The notes under the pieces: generated by a model
Databases searched by the model: none
The model's input: the letters and a program-made list of their open reading frames with translations, nothing else
What the model was told of the DNA's origin: nothing
Made by a program: the position numbers and the translations under genes
NCBI RefSeq assembly: GCF_003254565.1
Contig: NZ_QJRI01000178.1
Span: forward strand, 186,001-250,000
Reading direction: 5' to 3'
DNA length: 64,000 bases
From: Flavobacterium nitrogenifigens
Lineage (GTDB): Bacteria; Bacteroidota; Bacteroidia; Flavobacteriales; Flavobacteriaceae
Shown: positions 1 through 8,932 of the stretch, piece by piece
Position numbering within the stretch: the first letter of the stretch is position 1
Layout of the letters: every line of letters starts with the position of its first letter

Positions 1-41
1 AAAATGCTTAAAAATATGGGACTTGGATTTCTGTTTAAAGA

Positions 42-338
42 TTAAGCATCAGTTTTCTCTCTTGAGAAAAAATAAGTGTAAATCCATGTCAAAGTAAAAG
101 ACGGAATCACATCAGTAAACGGAATAATCTCCTCCAGAAAGGTCAAAATTCCAGCGACTTTCCCCACTCTTCCTTTATACATTCTTGCCATAATAATACC
201 GGCAATTGGCGCCCAGATAACATCCGAAAATTCACCAAGAAGGGGAATCGAGAAAGAAATCATACCAATTCCGTCCAAAACTAATCCGATGATTAATTTT
301 GACATTCTGTTATCTTCTACAACTTCTAAATCTTGCAT
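42..338 (-). CDS. small polytopic membrane protein, unknown function
   Basis: A 98-residue protein with no motif I recognise. Two or three hydrophobic stretches (about residues 14-33, 38-50 and 80-92) suggest a small inner-membrane protein with short loops. An internal Met at residue 12 (MSKLIIG) could be the true start, because the first 11 residues are acidic and not membrane-like. It is divergent from the ABC ATPase gene at 562, with about 220 bases between them, so it is probably a single-gene unit. Function unknown; the call rests on hydrophobicity alone. Confidence 0.6.
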   Translation of the reverse strand: MQDLEVVEDNRMSKLIIGLVLDGIGMISFSIPLLGEFSDVIWAPIAGIIMARMYKGRVGKVAGILTFLEEIIPFTDVIPSFTLTWIYTYFFSREKTDA

Positions 339-561
339 AACACATTCACTTTTAAGTTAATCGAAATTAAAAATAATTCTTCAAAATAGTTTTACTTATT
401 TATTAAATTTAATTTCCAACATTCCCATATCAATTTATGTACCGATTTTAGAAAAGTCAATCCGCTCTTTTTGGAATTAGGATTTTTACATATTGGAATT
501 TGATTTTAAGAATTTGATTTTGACCATAATCTTCGTTTCTTTGTAAAAACAGTTTCACTAC

Positions 562-1440
562 ATGATACACGCAAAAAACATACATAAATTCTACGATAAA
601 CTTGAAGTTTTAAAAGGAGTTGATTTACATATAAAAAAAGGCGAAATTGTTTCAATCGTAGGTGCTTCGGGCGCTGGCAAAACTACTTTATTGCAGATTT
701 TAGGAACTCTTGACAAACCAGACCACAACCCAGATTCGTCTCTGACTATTAATGGTAAAAATGTTTTAGAACTCCAAGACATCAAAGGCGAAAACTCAAA
801 TCAGAAAAAAGCCTTCAAAATCATTACTTGGTTAGGAACTCTTTATTTTGTTTTATTAGCTGTTTTTGTATTGTTTTTTAGAAGTAAAATAGAAAACGAT
901 ATTTTAGGTTATGGTACTTGGACAATAATACTCACGCCTACTCTTTTGTTACTTTTTTACTACAACCGATATTTCAAAAAGAAAAGCAAGCAAGACAAAG
1001 TTTTATCCGACTTTAGAAACTTAAATCTCGGATTCATTTTTCAATTTCATCAGCTTTTACCTGAGTTTACAGCCTTAGAAAATGTTTGTATTCCAGCTCA
1101 TATTGCAGGCAAAAAAACAGCTGAAACCGAAGAAGAAGCAAAAAAACTCCTTTCTTATCTCGGACTTTCACATAGAATCAACCATAAGCCGAGCGAACTT
1201 TCGGGCGGAGAACAGCAGCGCGTTGCAGTTGCCAGAGCTTTAATCAATAAACCAGATGTCATTTTTGCAGATGAACCTTCAGGAAATCTAGACACTCATT
1301 CTGCCGAAAACTTGCATCAATTATTTTTTCAGCTTCGAGATGAATTCGGGCAGACTTTTGTAATTGTAACCCACAACGAAGAATTGGCCAATATGGCTGA
1401 TAGAAAATTAGTAATGTCCGATGGACAAATTCTTAATTAA
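562..1440 (+). CDS. LolD-like ABC transporter ATPase with inserted membrane hairpin
   Basis: ATP-binding subunit of a LolCDE/MacB-type exporter, which would release lipoproteins from the inner membrane or drive a related mechanotransmission transporter. Visible motifs are Walker A GASGAGKT (34-41), Q-loop in FIFQFHQLLPEF (about 158-169, typical of LolD), signature LSGGEQQR (213-220), Walker B VIFADEP (233-239) and H-loop His271. At 292 residues it is about 65-70 longer than usual LolD. The extra part lies between Walker A and the Q-loop (about residues 72-143) and holds two hydrophobic segments (about 88-106 and 119-134) followed by the basic stretch KKKSKQ. The insert is in frame and bounded by the 7-base repeat CAAGACA. 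The next gene starts inside the stop codon (TAATG), so the two are translationally coupled. The permease subunit is not nearby. Confidence 0.85.
   Translation: MIHAKNIHKFYDKLEVLKGVDLHIKKGEIVSIVGASGAGKTTLLQILGTLDKPDHNPDSSLTINGKNVLELQDIKGENSNQKKAFKIITWLGTLYFVLLAVFVLFFRSKIENDILGYGTWTIILTPTLLLLFYYNRYFKKKSKQDKVLSDFRNLNLGFIFQFHQLLPEFTALENVCIPAHIAGKKTAETEEEAKKLLSYLGLSHRINHKPSELSGGEQQRVAVARALINKPDVIFADEPSGNLDTHSAENLHQLFFQLRDEFGQTFVIVTHNEELANMADRKLVMSDGQILN
775..997 (+). repeat. 216-bp in-frame insert in the ATPase gene bounded by 7-bp direct repeats
   Basis: CAAGACA occurs at 775-781 and again at 991-997. The unit between the two starts is exactly 216 bases (72 codons). Deleting one unit restores a LolD-like junction of normal length (LELQDKVLSDFRN). 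The geometry resembles a target duplication left by an insertion, or two ends joined by short-homology recombination. Seven matching bases in AT-rich DNA may be chance. Confidence 0.5.
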
Positions 1441-3137
1441 TGATTCTCATTGCGATAAGCTGGATTTATATTTTATTTACAACCATAAATTTAGGTATTG
1501 GTTTAGACAAAGTACTAAACCTCAATACTAAAAATTTTGTAATTACTTCTATCTTAGGGTTATTTTCAGCAACTATTCTTGCAAGCCTTTGGGCTATTTT
1601 TGGAAGAATTAATATTGAATTTCACATCGTTTTAATACTTCTGAATGTTTTTTTATTGCTAAAATTTCGCAATCAGATTATTAATCTTTACAAGTCGTTT
1701 TTTTTAGAATTACAGCAGCTGCAAAGAAGCTTACAAATCATTTTAACTATTATTTCGGTTCTAATTATTTTACAATGTGCTTCAATTCCTTTTGTAATTG
1801 ATAATGAGTCCTATTATATTCAAACTATAAAATGGCTCAACGAATATGGCTTTGTAAAAGGACTTGCAAATCTCCATTTATTCTATGGCCAGACAAGCGG
1901 TTGGCATATTACTCAAAGTGTTTTTAGCTTTTCTTTCTTATACAAAAATTTTAATGATTTAAGTGGCTTTTGCTTATTATTAGGAAATGTATTTTCTATT
2001 CAAAAACTCAACGAATACAGCAAAAATGGCAATAAAAACTATTTACTAGTCGGATTGCTCCCTTTATTCAATATTTTCTTTTTTCAATTCATAAGCGCGC
2101 CTTCTCCAGATATTCCTGTTTATGTTTTTTCATTTATTCTGTTCTTCTATTTCTTAGAAAATTTTAAAAACATCACTTCTGAAATTTTCAATCTTATTGC
2201 AATACTGGTACTGTTTCTGCTTTATATAAAAAATACGACTTTAACTTTTGCAGTAATCCCAATTATTCTTTTGGGTTATCATTTTAGCTCACTTTCAAAA
2301 AAACTTCTAAAACCAGCAATACTCACCATCTTGATTGCCGCTCTTTTTATAACAAAAAATATGATTATCTGCGGGTCGCCTATTTTTCCTTCAAAGATTA
2401 ATTCTTTTACAACAGATTATGCAATCCCAAATATAGTAGAAGATTTTTATTACGATCAGGTTAAATATTATGGCTTTTTTGTAAGTGCAGCACAATACAA
2501 CAAAATGACTCTTGCCGAATTATTTTTACATTGGCTTACTATGCCAAAATTGCATGGTTTATTCAATAAAATAAGTGTTTTTTTAATACTGATTGTACCA
2601 TTTTTTATTTATAAATACCAAAACAAGAAAGCGCTTTGGATTCTTTATTTTGTAATGGTCTTACAATTACTTCTATTAGGGTTGACTTCGCCTCAGTATC
2701 GATTCTTTATGAACTTTATATTATTCTTTTCCCTCTTTTGTTTTACATGTGTTTTTTATCGCAAAAATGCAATCCAATATTTTCTCATCGCATCCCTGGT
2801 TCCAACCTTCATCGTACTGTTTTTCTCTGTAAATCTGAATGGTTTTTCCAGTCATAAATTTATGCTGAAAATCAGTAATTTTTCTATAAAGAATAGTGTT
2901 TTTCCATATCAAAACTCAAAAAGCAGCACCACCTTTGAATCTATTCAGTTAGGAAATCTAAAATATAATTCTCCCGTAAAAAATGATTTTTTCTGGGCAA
3001 ATGGGAATGGTGATCTTCCTTGCGTTGACAAACAGCAACTGGATTATTTTGAAAAATATTTTCATATTATTCCGCAAATGCGCACCAATAATTTAAAAGA
3101 CGGATTTTACGCCAAAGACCTTACTAAAAATGAATAG
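1440..3137 (+). CDS. polytopic membrane protein (LIC_10190-like, possible GT-C-type transferase)
   Basis: A 565-residue inner-membrane protein with roughly a dozen hydrophobic helices and a soluble C-terminal part of about 90 residues. A loop near residues 118-135 carries DNESYYIQTIKWLNEYG, and soon after comes GLANLH. Acidic residues in the first long extracytoplasmic loop are typical of GT-C glycosyltransferases and of the LIC_10190-type membrane family that it resembles. The activity is inferred, not shown. It starts in the stop codon of the ABC ATPase gene and overlaps the next gene by 8 bases, so the three form one transcription unit, although their functions have no obvious link. Confidence 0.6.
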   Translation: MILIAISWIYILFTTINLGIGLDKVLNLNTKNFVITSILGLFSATILASLWAIFGRINIEFHIVLILLNVFLLLKFRNQIINLYKSFFLELQQLQRSLQIILTIISVLIILQCASIPFVIDNESYYIQTIKWLNEYGFVKGLANLHLFYGQTSGWHITQSVFSFSFLYKNFNDLSGFCLLLGNVFSIQKLNEYSKNGNKNYLLVGLLPLFNIFFFQFISAPSPDIPVYVFSFILFFYFLENFKNITSEIFNLIAILVLFLLYIKNTTLTFAVIPIILLGYHFSSLSKKLLKPAILTILIAALFITKNMIICGSPIFPSKINSFTTDYAIPNIVEDFYYDQVKYYGFFVSAAQYNKMTLAELFLHWLTMPKLHGLFNKISVFLILIVPFFIYKYQNKKALWILYFVMVLQLLLLGLTSPQYRFFMNFILFFSLFCFTCVFYRKNAIQYFLIASLVPTFIVLFFSVNLNGFSSHKFMLKISNFSIKNSVFPYQNSKSSTTFESIQLGNLKYNSPVKNDFFWANGNGDLPCVDKQQLDYFEKYFHIIPQMRTNNLKDGFYAKDLTKNE

Positions 3138-3894
3138 TACAGAACTTAAAGAATTTCTAGACGAAAAAGTCATCCAATATAATAATCAGGATTTTATAGA
3201 AAGTGATCCTGTTCAAATTCCGCATCTCTTTACTCAAAAAGAAGATATTGAAATCTCTGGTTTTCTTAGCGCTTCTATTGCTTGGGGAAACCGTAAAATG
3301 ATTATTAAGAATTCTCATAAAATGATGGAATTAATGGGGAACACACCTTACGATTTCGTTATGTCGCATTCTGATGAAGATTTGGCAAGATTGGAAACTT
3401 TTGTTCACAGAACTTTTAACGGACATGATTTTGCAGGTTTCATAAAAGGCTTAAAACATATCTACCAAAACCACAACGGACTAGAATCTGTTTTTGCTAA
3501 AAATCAAGAAAAAGACAGTTTGCAGAAAAGCATCAGCGAGTTCAAAAAGATATTCTTCGAAACAGATCATTTAGCTCGAACTCAGAAACACATTTCAGAT
3601 CCGCTAAACAATTCGGCGGCCAAGAGAATCAACATGTACCTGCGCTGGATGGTGCGCCAAGATGCAAAAGGAGTCGATTTAGGAATCTGGAAAAGCATTT
3701 CACCTTCTGTTTTATCTTGTCCGTTAGACGTCCATTCTGGAAATGTAGCGCGCAAACTTGGAATTCTTTCGCGAAAGCAAAATGATGCAAAAGCTTTATT
3801 AGAATTAGATACCAAATTAAGAGAAATGGATGCAAAAGATCCTGTAAAATATGATTTTGCTTTGTTTGGATTGGGAGTTTTTGAAGGCTTTTAA
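3130..3894 (+). CDS. TIGR02757 family protein
   Basis: A 254-residue soluble protein matching the TIGR02757 family, which is widespread in Bacteroidota and has no assigned role. Recognisable conserved pieces are the N-terminal DPVQIPHLF, the segment GFLSASIAWGNRKMI (about 43-57), the central MYLRWMVRQDAKGVDLG (about 169-185) and the C-terminal DPVKYDFALFGLG. The helical layout and the CPLDVHSG motif near residue 196 recall HhH-GPD-like folds, but no catalytic residues can be assigned. The start overlaps the end of the upstream membrane protein gene by 8 bases. A separate promoter for the next helicase gene follows, so this is the last gene of the unit. Confidence 0.85.
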   Translation: MNSTELKEFLDEKVIQYNNQDFIESDPVQIPHLFTQKEDIEISGFLSASIAWGNRKMIIKNSHKMMELMGNTPYDFVMSHSDEDLARLETFVHRTFNGHDFAGFIKGLKHIYQNHNGLESVFAKNQEKDSLQKSISEFKKIFFETDHLARTQKHISDPLNNSAAKRINMYLRWMVRQDAKGVDLGIWKSISPSVLSCPLDVHSGNVARKLGILSRKQNDAKALLELDTKLREMDAKDPVKYDFALFGLGVFEGF

Positions 3895-3944
3895 TGCTGA
3901 AAATTAAATAGTTAGATTAATAAATTATCAGATGATTTTAAGAA

Positions 3945-3979
3945 TTTGATAAACAAACCATGAATTTAACGTACATTTG
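3945..3979 (+). promoter_or_regulatory. Bacteroidota-type promoter for the DEAD-box helicase gene
   Basis: TTTG at 3945-3948 and TACATTTG at 3972-3979 match the Bacteroidota -33/-7 pattern (TTTG and TAnnTTTG) with a 23-base spacer. The start codon follows 17 bases later, giving a short leader. Confidence 0.6.
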
Positions 3980-3996
3980 CACAAAATTTAAAGCAA

Positions 3997-5343
3997 ATGA
4001 GCACTTTCGAAAAATTTAATCTTCCAAAATCATTACAAAAAGCAGTTGACGAATTAGGATTTGTTACGCCTACTCCTATTCAAGAAAAATCTTTTTCTGT
4101 AATCATGTCTGGACGTGATATGATGGGAATTGCACAAACTGGAACCGGTAAAACATTTGCTTATTTACTGCCTCTTTTAAAACTGTATAAATTTACGCAT
4201 ACTAATACACCAAAAATCGTAATCCTTGTGCCAACCCGCGAATTAGTAGTTCAGGTGGTTGAAGAAGTAGAAAAACTGACTACATACATGTCGGTTAAAA
4301 CTTTAGGTATCTACGGAGGTGTAAACATTAATACGCAGAAAAAAGCCGTTTATGAAGGTGTTGACATTTTAGTTGGAACGCCTGGACGTACAATGGATTT
4401 GGCGCTAGATGCTGTAGTTCGTTTTGACGAAACACAAAAACTGGTTATCGACGAGTTTGACGAAATGCTGAATTTAGGTTTCAGACCACAGTTGACTTCA
4501 CTTTTTGCGATGATGAAAACCAAGCGTCAGAACATTCTATTCTCAGCAACGATGACAGACGAAGTTGATGATCTTTTAAATGATTATTTTGATTTTCCTG
4601 AAGAAGTTACTTTGGCACCATCAGGAACTCCTCTTGAAAAAATTACTCAAATTACCTATAATGTTCCGAATTTCAATACAAAAGTAAATTTACTGAAACA
4701 TTTATTGGAAACCGATGAAAGCATGAGCCGCATTTTGGTTTTCGTAAACAACAAAAAGATTTCAGATATGCTTTTCAATCGTATCGATGAGCTTTTTGAC
4801 GGACAATTTGGTGTTATTCACTCCAATAAATCTCAAAATTACCGTTTGAGTACAATGGCTGAATTTCAAGAAGGAAATCTTCGCGGTTTAATTACAACCG
4901 ATGTTATGGCAAGAGGTTTGGACATTTCTAACATTACTCACGTAATTAACTTTGAACTTCCAGAAGAACCTGAATTATACATGCACAGAATTGGGCGTAC
5001 AGGTCGTGCAGATGCAACAGGAACGGCAATTAGCTTTGTTACTCCGAGAGAGGAAGAATTCAAAATTGCAACAGAACTTTTAATGGATCAAGAGCTTGAT
5101 GTAGCCGATTTCCCTGAAGAAGTTGAAATTTCAGAAAAACTTATTGAAGCCGAAAAAGACAAATTGCCAAGAAAGTTTTTAATGAAAAAAGTAAAACTAG
5201 AAGGTGACGGTGCTTTTCATGAAAAATCTAAAAAGAATCAAAAAGTCAATCTTGGAGGTCCTTCAAAAACCAAAAAGAAAACTCACGGTTCTGTTAACAG
5301 AAATATGTTGAAGACAAGAAACGAGAAGAAGAAGAAAAAATAA
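3997..5343 (+). CDS. DEAD-box family RNA helicase with DEFD motif
   Basis: ATP-dependent RNA helicase of the DEAD-box superfamily, cytoplasmic, likely acting in ribosome assembly or mRNA turnover. Motifs in order: Q-motif (GFVTPTPIQ, about 21-29), Walker A AQTGTGKT, Ia PTRELV, TPGR, motif II DEFD (152-155), SAT, and the C-terminal domain with TTDVMARGLDI and HRIGRTGR. The usual DEAD is DEFD here, so Ala is replaced by Phe next to the catalytic acids. The tail after about residue 390 is Lys-rich and ends in repeated Lys (MLKTRNEKKKKK), probably an RNA-binding extension. It is monocistronic between its own promoter and a strong hairpin at 5401. Confidence 0.9.
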   Translation: MSTFEKFNLPKSLQKAVDELGFVTPTPIQEKSFSVIMSGRDMMGIAQTGTGKTFAYLLPLLKLYKFTHTNTPKIVILVPTRELVVQVVEEVEKLTTYMSVKTLGIYGGVNINTQKKAVYEGVDILVGTPGRTMDLALDAVVRFDETQKLVIDEFDEMLNLGFRPQLTSLFAMMKTKRQNILFSATMTDEVDDLLNDYFDFPEEVTLAPSGTPLEKITQITYNVPNFNTKVNLLKHLLETDESMSRILVFVNNKKISDMLFNRIDELFDGQFGVIHSNKSQNYRLSTMAEFQEGNLRGLITTDVMARGLDISNITHVINFELPEEPELYMHRIGRTGRADATGTAISFVTPREEEFKIATELLMDQELDVADFPEEVEISEKLIEAEKDKLPRKFLMKKVKLEGDGAFHEKSKKNQKVNLGGPSKTKKKTHGSVNRNMLKTRNEKKKKK

Positions 5344-5344
5344 T

Positions 5345-5476
5345 TCTTTTTTTAGATGCTAAGCTACTAAGTTGCTAAGATTCTAAGTTTATATAACACT
5401 AAAAAAGGGTAAAGATTCAAAGAATCTTTACCCTTTTTTTAGCTTAGAAGCTTAGTATCTTAGCAACTTAGAACCT
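5345..5476. repeat. CTAAG-octamer palindromic element with internal hairpin
   Basis: The left arm is a run of 8-base units of the form NNNCTAAG (about 5354-5387: GATGCTAAG, CTACTAAG, TTGCTAAG, ATTCTAAG). The right arm (about 5442-5474) carries the same words in inverted order. The terminator hairpin 5401-5440 sits in the middle. A second element of the same kind lies at 60978-61106. Both are between convergent genes. Confidence 0.65.
5401..5440. terminator. bidirectional terminator
   Basis: Perfect 18-bp arms with a 3-base AAA loop. A-runs on the left and T-runs on the right make it work in both directions, for the helicase gene and the convergent lactonase gene. Confidence 0.9.
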
Positions 5477-5482
5477 TTTTTA

Positions 5483-6595
5483 CTAAATTTTCGTAAACAA
5501 AAGCCCTACTGGCGAACACATTTGTATTCTTCTACCCGTATCTACAATTTTTCCTGTTGCGATATCTCTTTTAAAAATAACTATATCATTAGTATATTGA
5601 TGCCCTACTAAAAGGTAATTTCCTGTTGGGTCAATTGCAAAATCTCTCGGGCCTTTTCCTAAAGTGCTTTGCTGTTCTACCAATTCCAAACTTCCTGTTT
5701 TAGAAATTTTATATACAGAAATAGCATTAGCATCTACACGATCTGTAACATACAAAAAGTTCCCGTCTGGCGAAAGTTTAATTGCTGCTGCTCCTGTTCC
5801 TCCCTTAAAATCTTTTGGAAGAATGCTTGTTTCAGCAACTACTTTTAAACTTCCCGTTTTATCCCAACTTAGTGTTGTTAAAGTTCCATCCAATTCCTGA
5901 ACCAAATAGACAAATTTTCCGTCTTTGCTGAAAGTCAAGTGTCTTGGTCCACTTCCTGGTTTTACATCAACACTTCCTTTTAAGGTAAGAATTTCATTTT
6001 TTGCAGTTGGATTGTATTTGTAAATAAACACTTTATCCAAACCTAAATCATTTGACAAAACAAACTTTTTGTCTGGAGAAAACATAACCATGTGCACATG
6101 CGCTTTCTCCTGACGCGCTGCATTTGGCCCTTTTCCTTCATGCTGAATAAGCTGCTGCGCTTCTGTAATGCTTCCATCTGGATTTTTCTTAAAAACAGCA
6201 ATACTTCCGCCAGAATAATTGGCAGCAATTACATTTTTATCATCATTTATTAAATGGCAAGGATCTGCTCCTAAAGCATCATTTTTATTTATAAGGCTGA
6301 TCTTGCCCGTTTGCGAATCATAAGAAAAAGAACTTACTGTACTTTGTGTCCCGTTTTCATTTACAGCATAAATAAATTTATTATCTGCAGAAACCGATAA
6401 ATAACTTGGACTGACAACACTCTCTGATGATTTTTTTAACTTATAATCGCCTGTAGAAGCATCAAATTCATATACATAAATACCGTTGCTTTGGCAAGTA
6501 TTGGTATAAGTTCCTACCAGTAAATTGAATTTGTTTTGAGCTTTAACCGCGGTTATTGATAAAGCAGAAAATAATACTAGGTATATTTTTTTCAT
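5483..6595 (-). CDS. lactonase family protein (6-phosphogluconolactonase-like beta-propeller)
   Basis: A 370-residue secreted protein of the PF10282 lactonase family (YbhE/Pgl-type seven-bladed propeller). The N-terminus MKKIYLVLFSALSITAVKAQ is a typical signal peptide, so it acts in the periplasm rather than on cytosolic 6-phosphogluconolactone. Repeated blade motifs such as LSVSADNKFIYAVNENG, FSPDKKFVLSNDLG and LSPDGNFLYVTDRVDANAI mark the propeller, and KGGTGAAAIKLSPDG and GKGPRDFAIDPTGNYL are family-typical. The substrate is unknown. It stands alone, ending at the shared terminator with the helicase gene. Annotation as a cytosolic pentose-phosphate enzyme would conflict with the signal peptide. 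Confidence 0.85.
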   Translation of the reverse strand: MKKIYLVLFSALSITAVKAQNKFNLLVGTYTNTCQSNGIYVYEFDASTGDYKLKKSSESVVSPSYLSVSADNKFIYAVNENGTQSTVSSFSYDSQTGKISLINKNDALGADPCHLINDDKNVIAANYSGGSIAVFKKNPDGSITEAQQLIQHEGKGPNAARQEKAHVHMVMFSPDKKFVLSNDLGLDKVFIYKYNPTAKNEILTLKGSVDVKPGSGPRHLTFSKDGKFVYLVQELDGTLTTLSWDKTGSLKVVAETSILPKDFKGGTGAAAIKLSPDGNFLYVTDRVDANAISVYKISKTGSLELVEQQSTLGKGPRDFAIDPTGNYLLVGHQYTNDIVIFKRDIATGKIVDTGRRIQMCSPVGLLFTKI

Positions 6596-6847
6596 AGTTT
6601 ATTTTTGTTTTTTGAATTAGCTAAAATAAGTAATAATATCTGTTTGAAGGAGCTTCTAAGTTACAAAGAAATTACAAAAGTTACATTTTTTGATATTTTT
6701 CCACTACCCGATTGTCCATTAATACATTTTCAATTTATAATTTACAATTCATAATTCTCCTACTTATATGGTTTAATAATTTTAATTTGTATTTTTGACC
6801 TGCATCTTCGCGAAAAACAAAACGTAGTGAAGTAAATCGAAGCCAGA

Positions 6848-8776
6848 ATGCATTTTAAACATCCCGAAATTCTATACTTTCTGTTTTTATTGATCGTTCC
6901 AATTTTGGTTCACTTATTTCAATTAAGACGATTTAAAACTTCCTATTTCACCAACGTTCGATTCTTAAAAGAACTTGCAATTCAGACTCGTAAGAGTTCT
7001 AAAATTAAAAAACGTCTTTTATTAGCGACACGTTTATTATTGCTTGCCTGTGCCATTATCGCTTTTGCACAACCTTTTTTTGAAGCCGCCGACAGTAAGA
7101 ACGCATCAAATGAGATGTATATTGTATTGGACAATTCTTTCAGTATGCAGGCAAAAGGCAAAAAAGGAGAATTACTGAAAAGAGCTGTTCAGGAATTGCT
7201 TGAAAACACTCCAGAAAACACACAGTTTTCGCTTTTAACCAACACCGAAAACTATTGGAATACCGATATTAAATCATCTAAAAGTGCTTTACAAAACTTA
7301 AAATACAGCGCTTCTCCTTTTGATCTTTCGGCAATTACAGCCAAAATAAAAGCACACAAATCAGCTCATAAAAAAGACATTGTCATTATCACCGATGCTG
7401 TTGGTTTGAAAGAGGCAGCTATTGCAACTATAGATTTTGACGAAAAACCATACTTTATAGTTCCTGAAGCGGAACAGAAAAATAATGTTTCAATTGACAG
7501 CGTTTACATCAATCAGACTTTAGAAAACTTCTACGAAATTGGCATCAATTTATCAGCTTATGGCGAAGATTTCAAGCCTGTTTCTACAGCTCTTTACAAT
7601 CAAAACAAACTGATCGCCAAAACTATTGTCAATTTTGACGCCAAGAAAAAGACAATCAATTTCACTATTCCAAAAGAAGCATTTCATGGATATGTAACAA
7701 TTGAAGACAACGGTTTAACTTATGACAACAAATTGTTTTTCAGCATTTCAAAAAATAAAAAAACAAACGTTATTAGTATTGGCGAGCCTGAAAAAAGCAA
7801 TTTCTTATCAAGAATTTATACTTCGGCAGAATTCAACTACAACAATTATCCAATCGGTTCTTTAGATTATAATAGTTTAGAAAAACAAAATACTATTATT
7901 TTAAATGAATTGGTTGATATTCCGCAAGCATTGCAAACCACTTTAAAAGCTTTTGTTTCTAAGGGCGGAAATTTGGTTGTGATTCCATCTGAAAAAGCAT
8001 CTCTTTCGAGTTTAAATGCATTATTAGGGAATTTCGGAAAAATCCAATTCGGAAATTTAGAAACCAACGCGAAACTAATCACTAAAATTAATTTTGATCA
8101 TCCTTTATTTTCAGGCGTTTTCGAAAACAAAATCACTAATTTCCAATATCCAAAAGTAAACAGTTCGTTTGCTGTTTCGAGTTCGTATCCAGCCGTTCTT
8201 TCGTTTGAAGATCAGACTGCATTTGTAACTGCTGTTCAGAATCAGGTTTCTGGAATAACGGTCTTTACAGCGCCAATAAATAGTGCAAACTCTAATTTTC
8301 AGCAATCGCCTTTAATTGTTCCATTATTTTATAAAATTGCTCAAAACAACCAGAAAACTGGTGTAAATGCTTTGACAATAGGAAACAATCAGCCTTATTT
8401 TGTTGATGTTTTATTGACTAAAGATGCTATTTTGGAAGTGAAAGGAACAGACGATTCGTTTATTCCTATCCAGCAGATATTAAACAATAAAGTCAAATTA
8501 ACGTTTAATGATTTCCCTGAAACAGCTGGAAATTACAGCATTTTTGACAAAAAAGAATGGGTTGAAAATATCAGTTTTAATTACAAAAGAACCGAAAGCG
8601 ATTTGAGTCAGGTAAATACCAATGTAGTTTCAGATTTCAAAACTGCCGATACCATTTCGACCATTTTCAATACGTTACAAACAGAAAGAACAGACAGCCA
8701 AATTTGGAAATGGTTTGTTATCTTTGCACTGTTATTTTTAGCATTGGAAATGGCAATTATAAAATTTGTGAAATGA
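6848..8776 (+). CDS. BatA-domain / VWA membrane protein
   Basis: A 642-residue membrane protein with an N-terminal BatA (aerotolerance regulator) domain: MHFKHPEILYFLFLLIVPIL, then LFQLRRFKT and a second helix (about 57-76) ending at AQPFF. A von Willebrand A-like domain follows with MIDAS DNSFSM (about 95-100) and IVIITDA, then a long extracytoplasmic region containing a DUF4159/glutamine-amidotransferase-like fold (NTIILNELVDI, GGNLVVIPS). A C-terminal helix (about 617-637) anchors it again. Such proteins in Bacteroidota are envelope proteins of unclear role related to the Bat stress operon, but no MoxR or other Bat genes lie beside it here. TATTTTTG at 6790-6797 is a plausible -7 box. Confidence 0.85.
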   Translation: MHFKHPEILYFLFLLIVPILVHLFQLRRFKTSYFTNVRFLKELAIQTRKSSKIKKRLLLATRLLLLACAIIAFAQPFFEAADSKNASNEMYIVLDNSFSMQAKGKKGELLKRAVQELLENTPENTQFSLLTNTENYWNTDIKSSKSALQNLKYSASPFDLSAITAKIKAHKSAHKKDIVIITDAVGLKEAAIATIDFDEKPYFIVPEAEQKNNVSIDSVYINQTLENFYEIGINLSAYGEDFKPVSTALYNQNKLIAKTIVNFDAKKKTINFTIPKEAFHGYVTIEDNGLTYDNKLFFSISKNKKTNVISIGEPEKSNFLSRIYTSAEFNYNNYPIGSLDYNSLEKQNTIILNELVDIPQALQTTLKAFVSKGGNLVVIPSEKASLSSLNALLGNFGKIQFGNLETNAKLITKINFDHPLFSGVFENKITNFQYPKVNSSFAVSSSYPAVLSFEDQTAFVTAVQNQVSGITVFTAPINSANSNFQQSPLIVPLFYKIAQNNQKTGVNALTIGNNQPYFVDVLLTKDAILEVKGTDDSFIPIQQILNNKVKLTFNDFPETAGNYSIFDKKEWVENISFNYKRTESDLSQVNTNVVSDFKTADTISTIFNTLQTERTDSQIWKWFVIFALLFLALEMAIIKFVK

Positions 8777-8781
8777 TTTTT

Positions 8782-8890
8782 TTACCATTAAGACATTAAG
8801 ATTATTAAGTTTTTTTACTTTATGATCTTATTCTAAATGCCCAGAAAATTAAGTTCCTCGCTTTATGAACTTAATTTCTTAATGGTAGTA
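8782..8890. repeat. nested palindromic intergenic element
   Basis: Outer arms TACCATTAAGACATTAAG (about 8783-8800) and its near-complement CTTAATTTCTTAATGGTA (about 8870-8887) enclose a second hairpin formed by AAATTAAGTTC and GAACTTAATTT (about 8846-8875). It fills the gap between the BatA gene and the dihydroorotase-like gene. Confidence 0.6.
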
Positions 8891-8932
8891 AATAAAAACA
8901 TTTAATGTTTTAATAAAATAAATATTCAAAAT

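Noticed and set aside
2636..2912. Short open frames on both strands inside the membrane protein gene
   Set aside because: Shadow frames in AT-rich DNA with no start context or plausible protein character.
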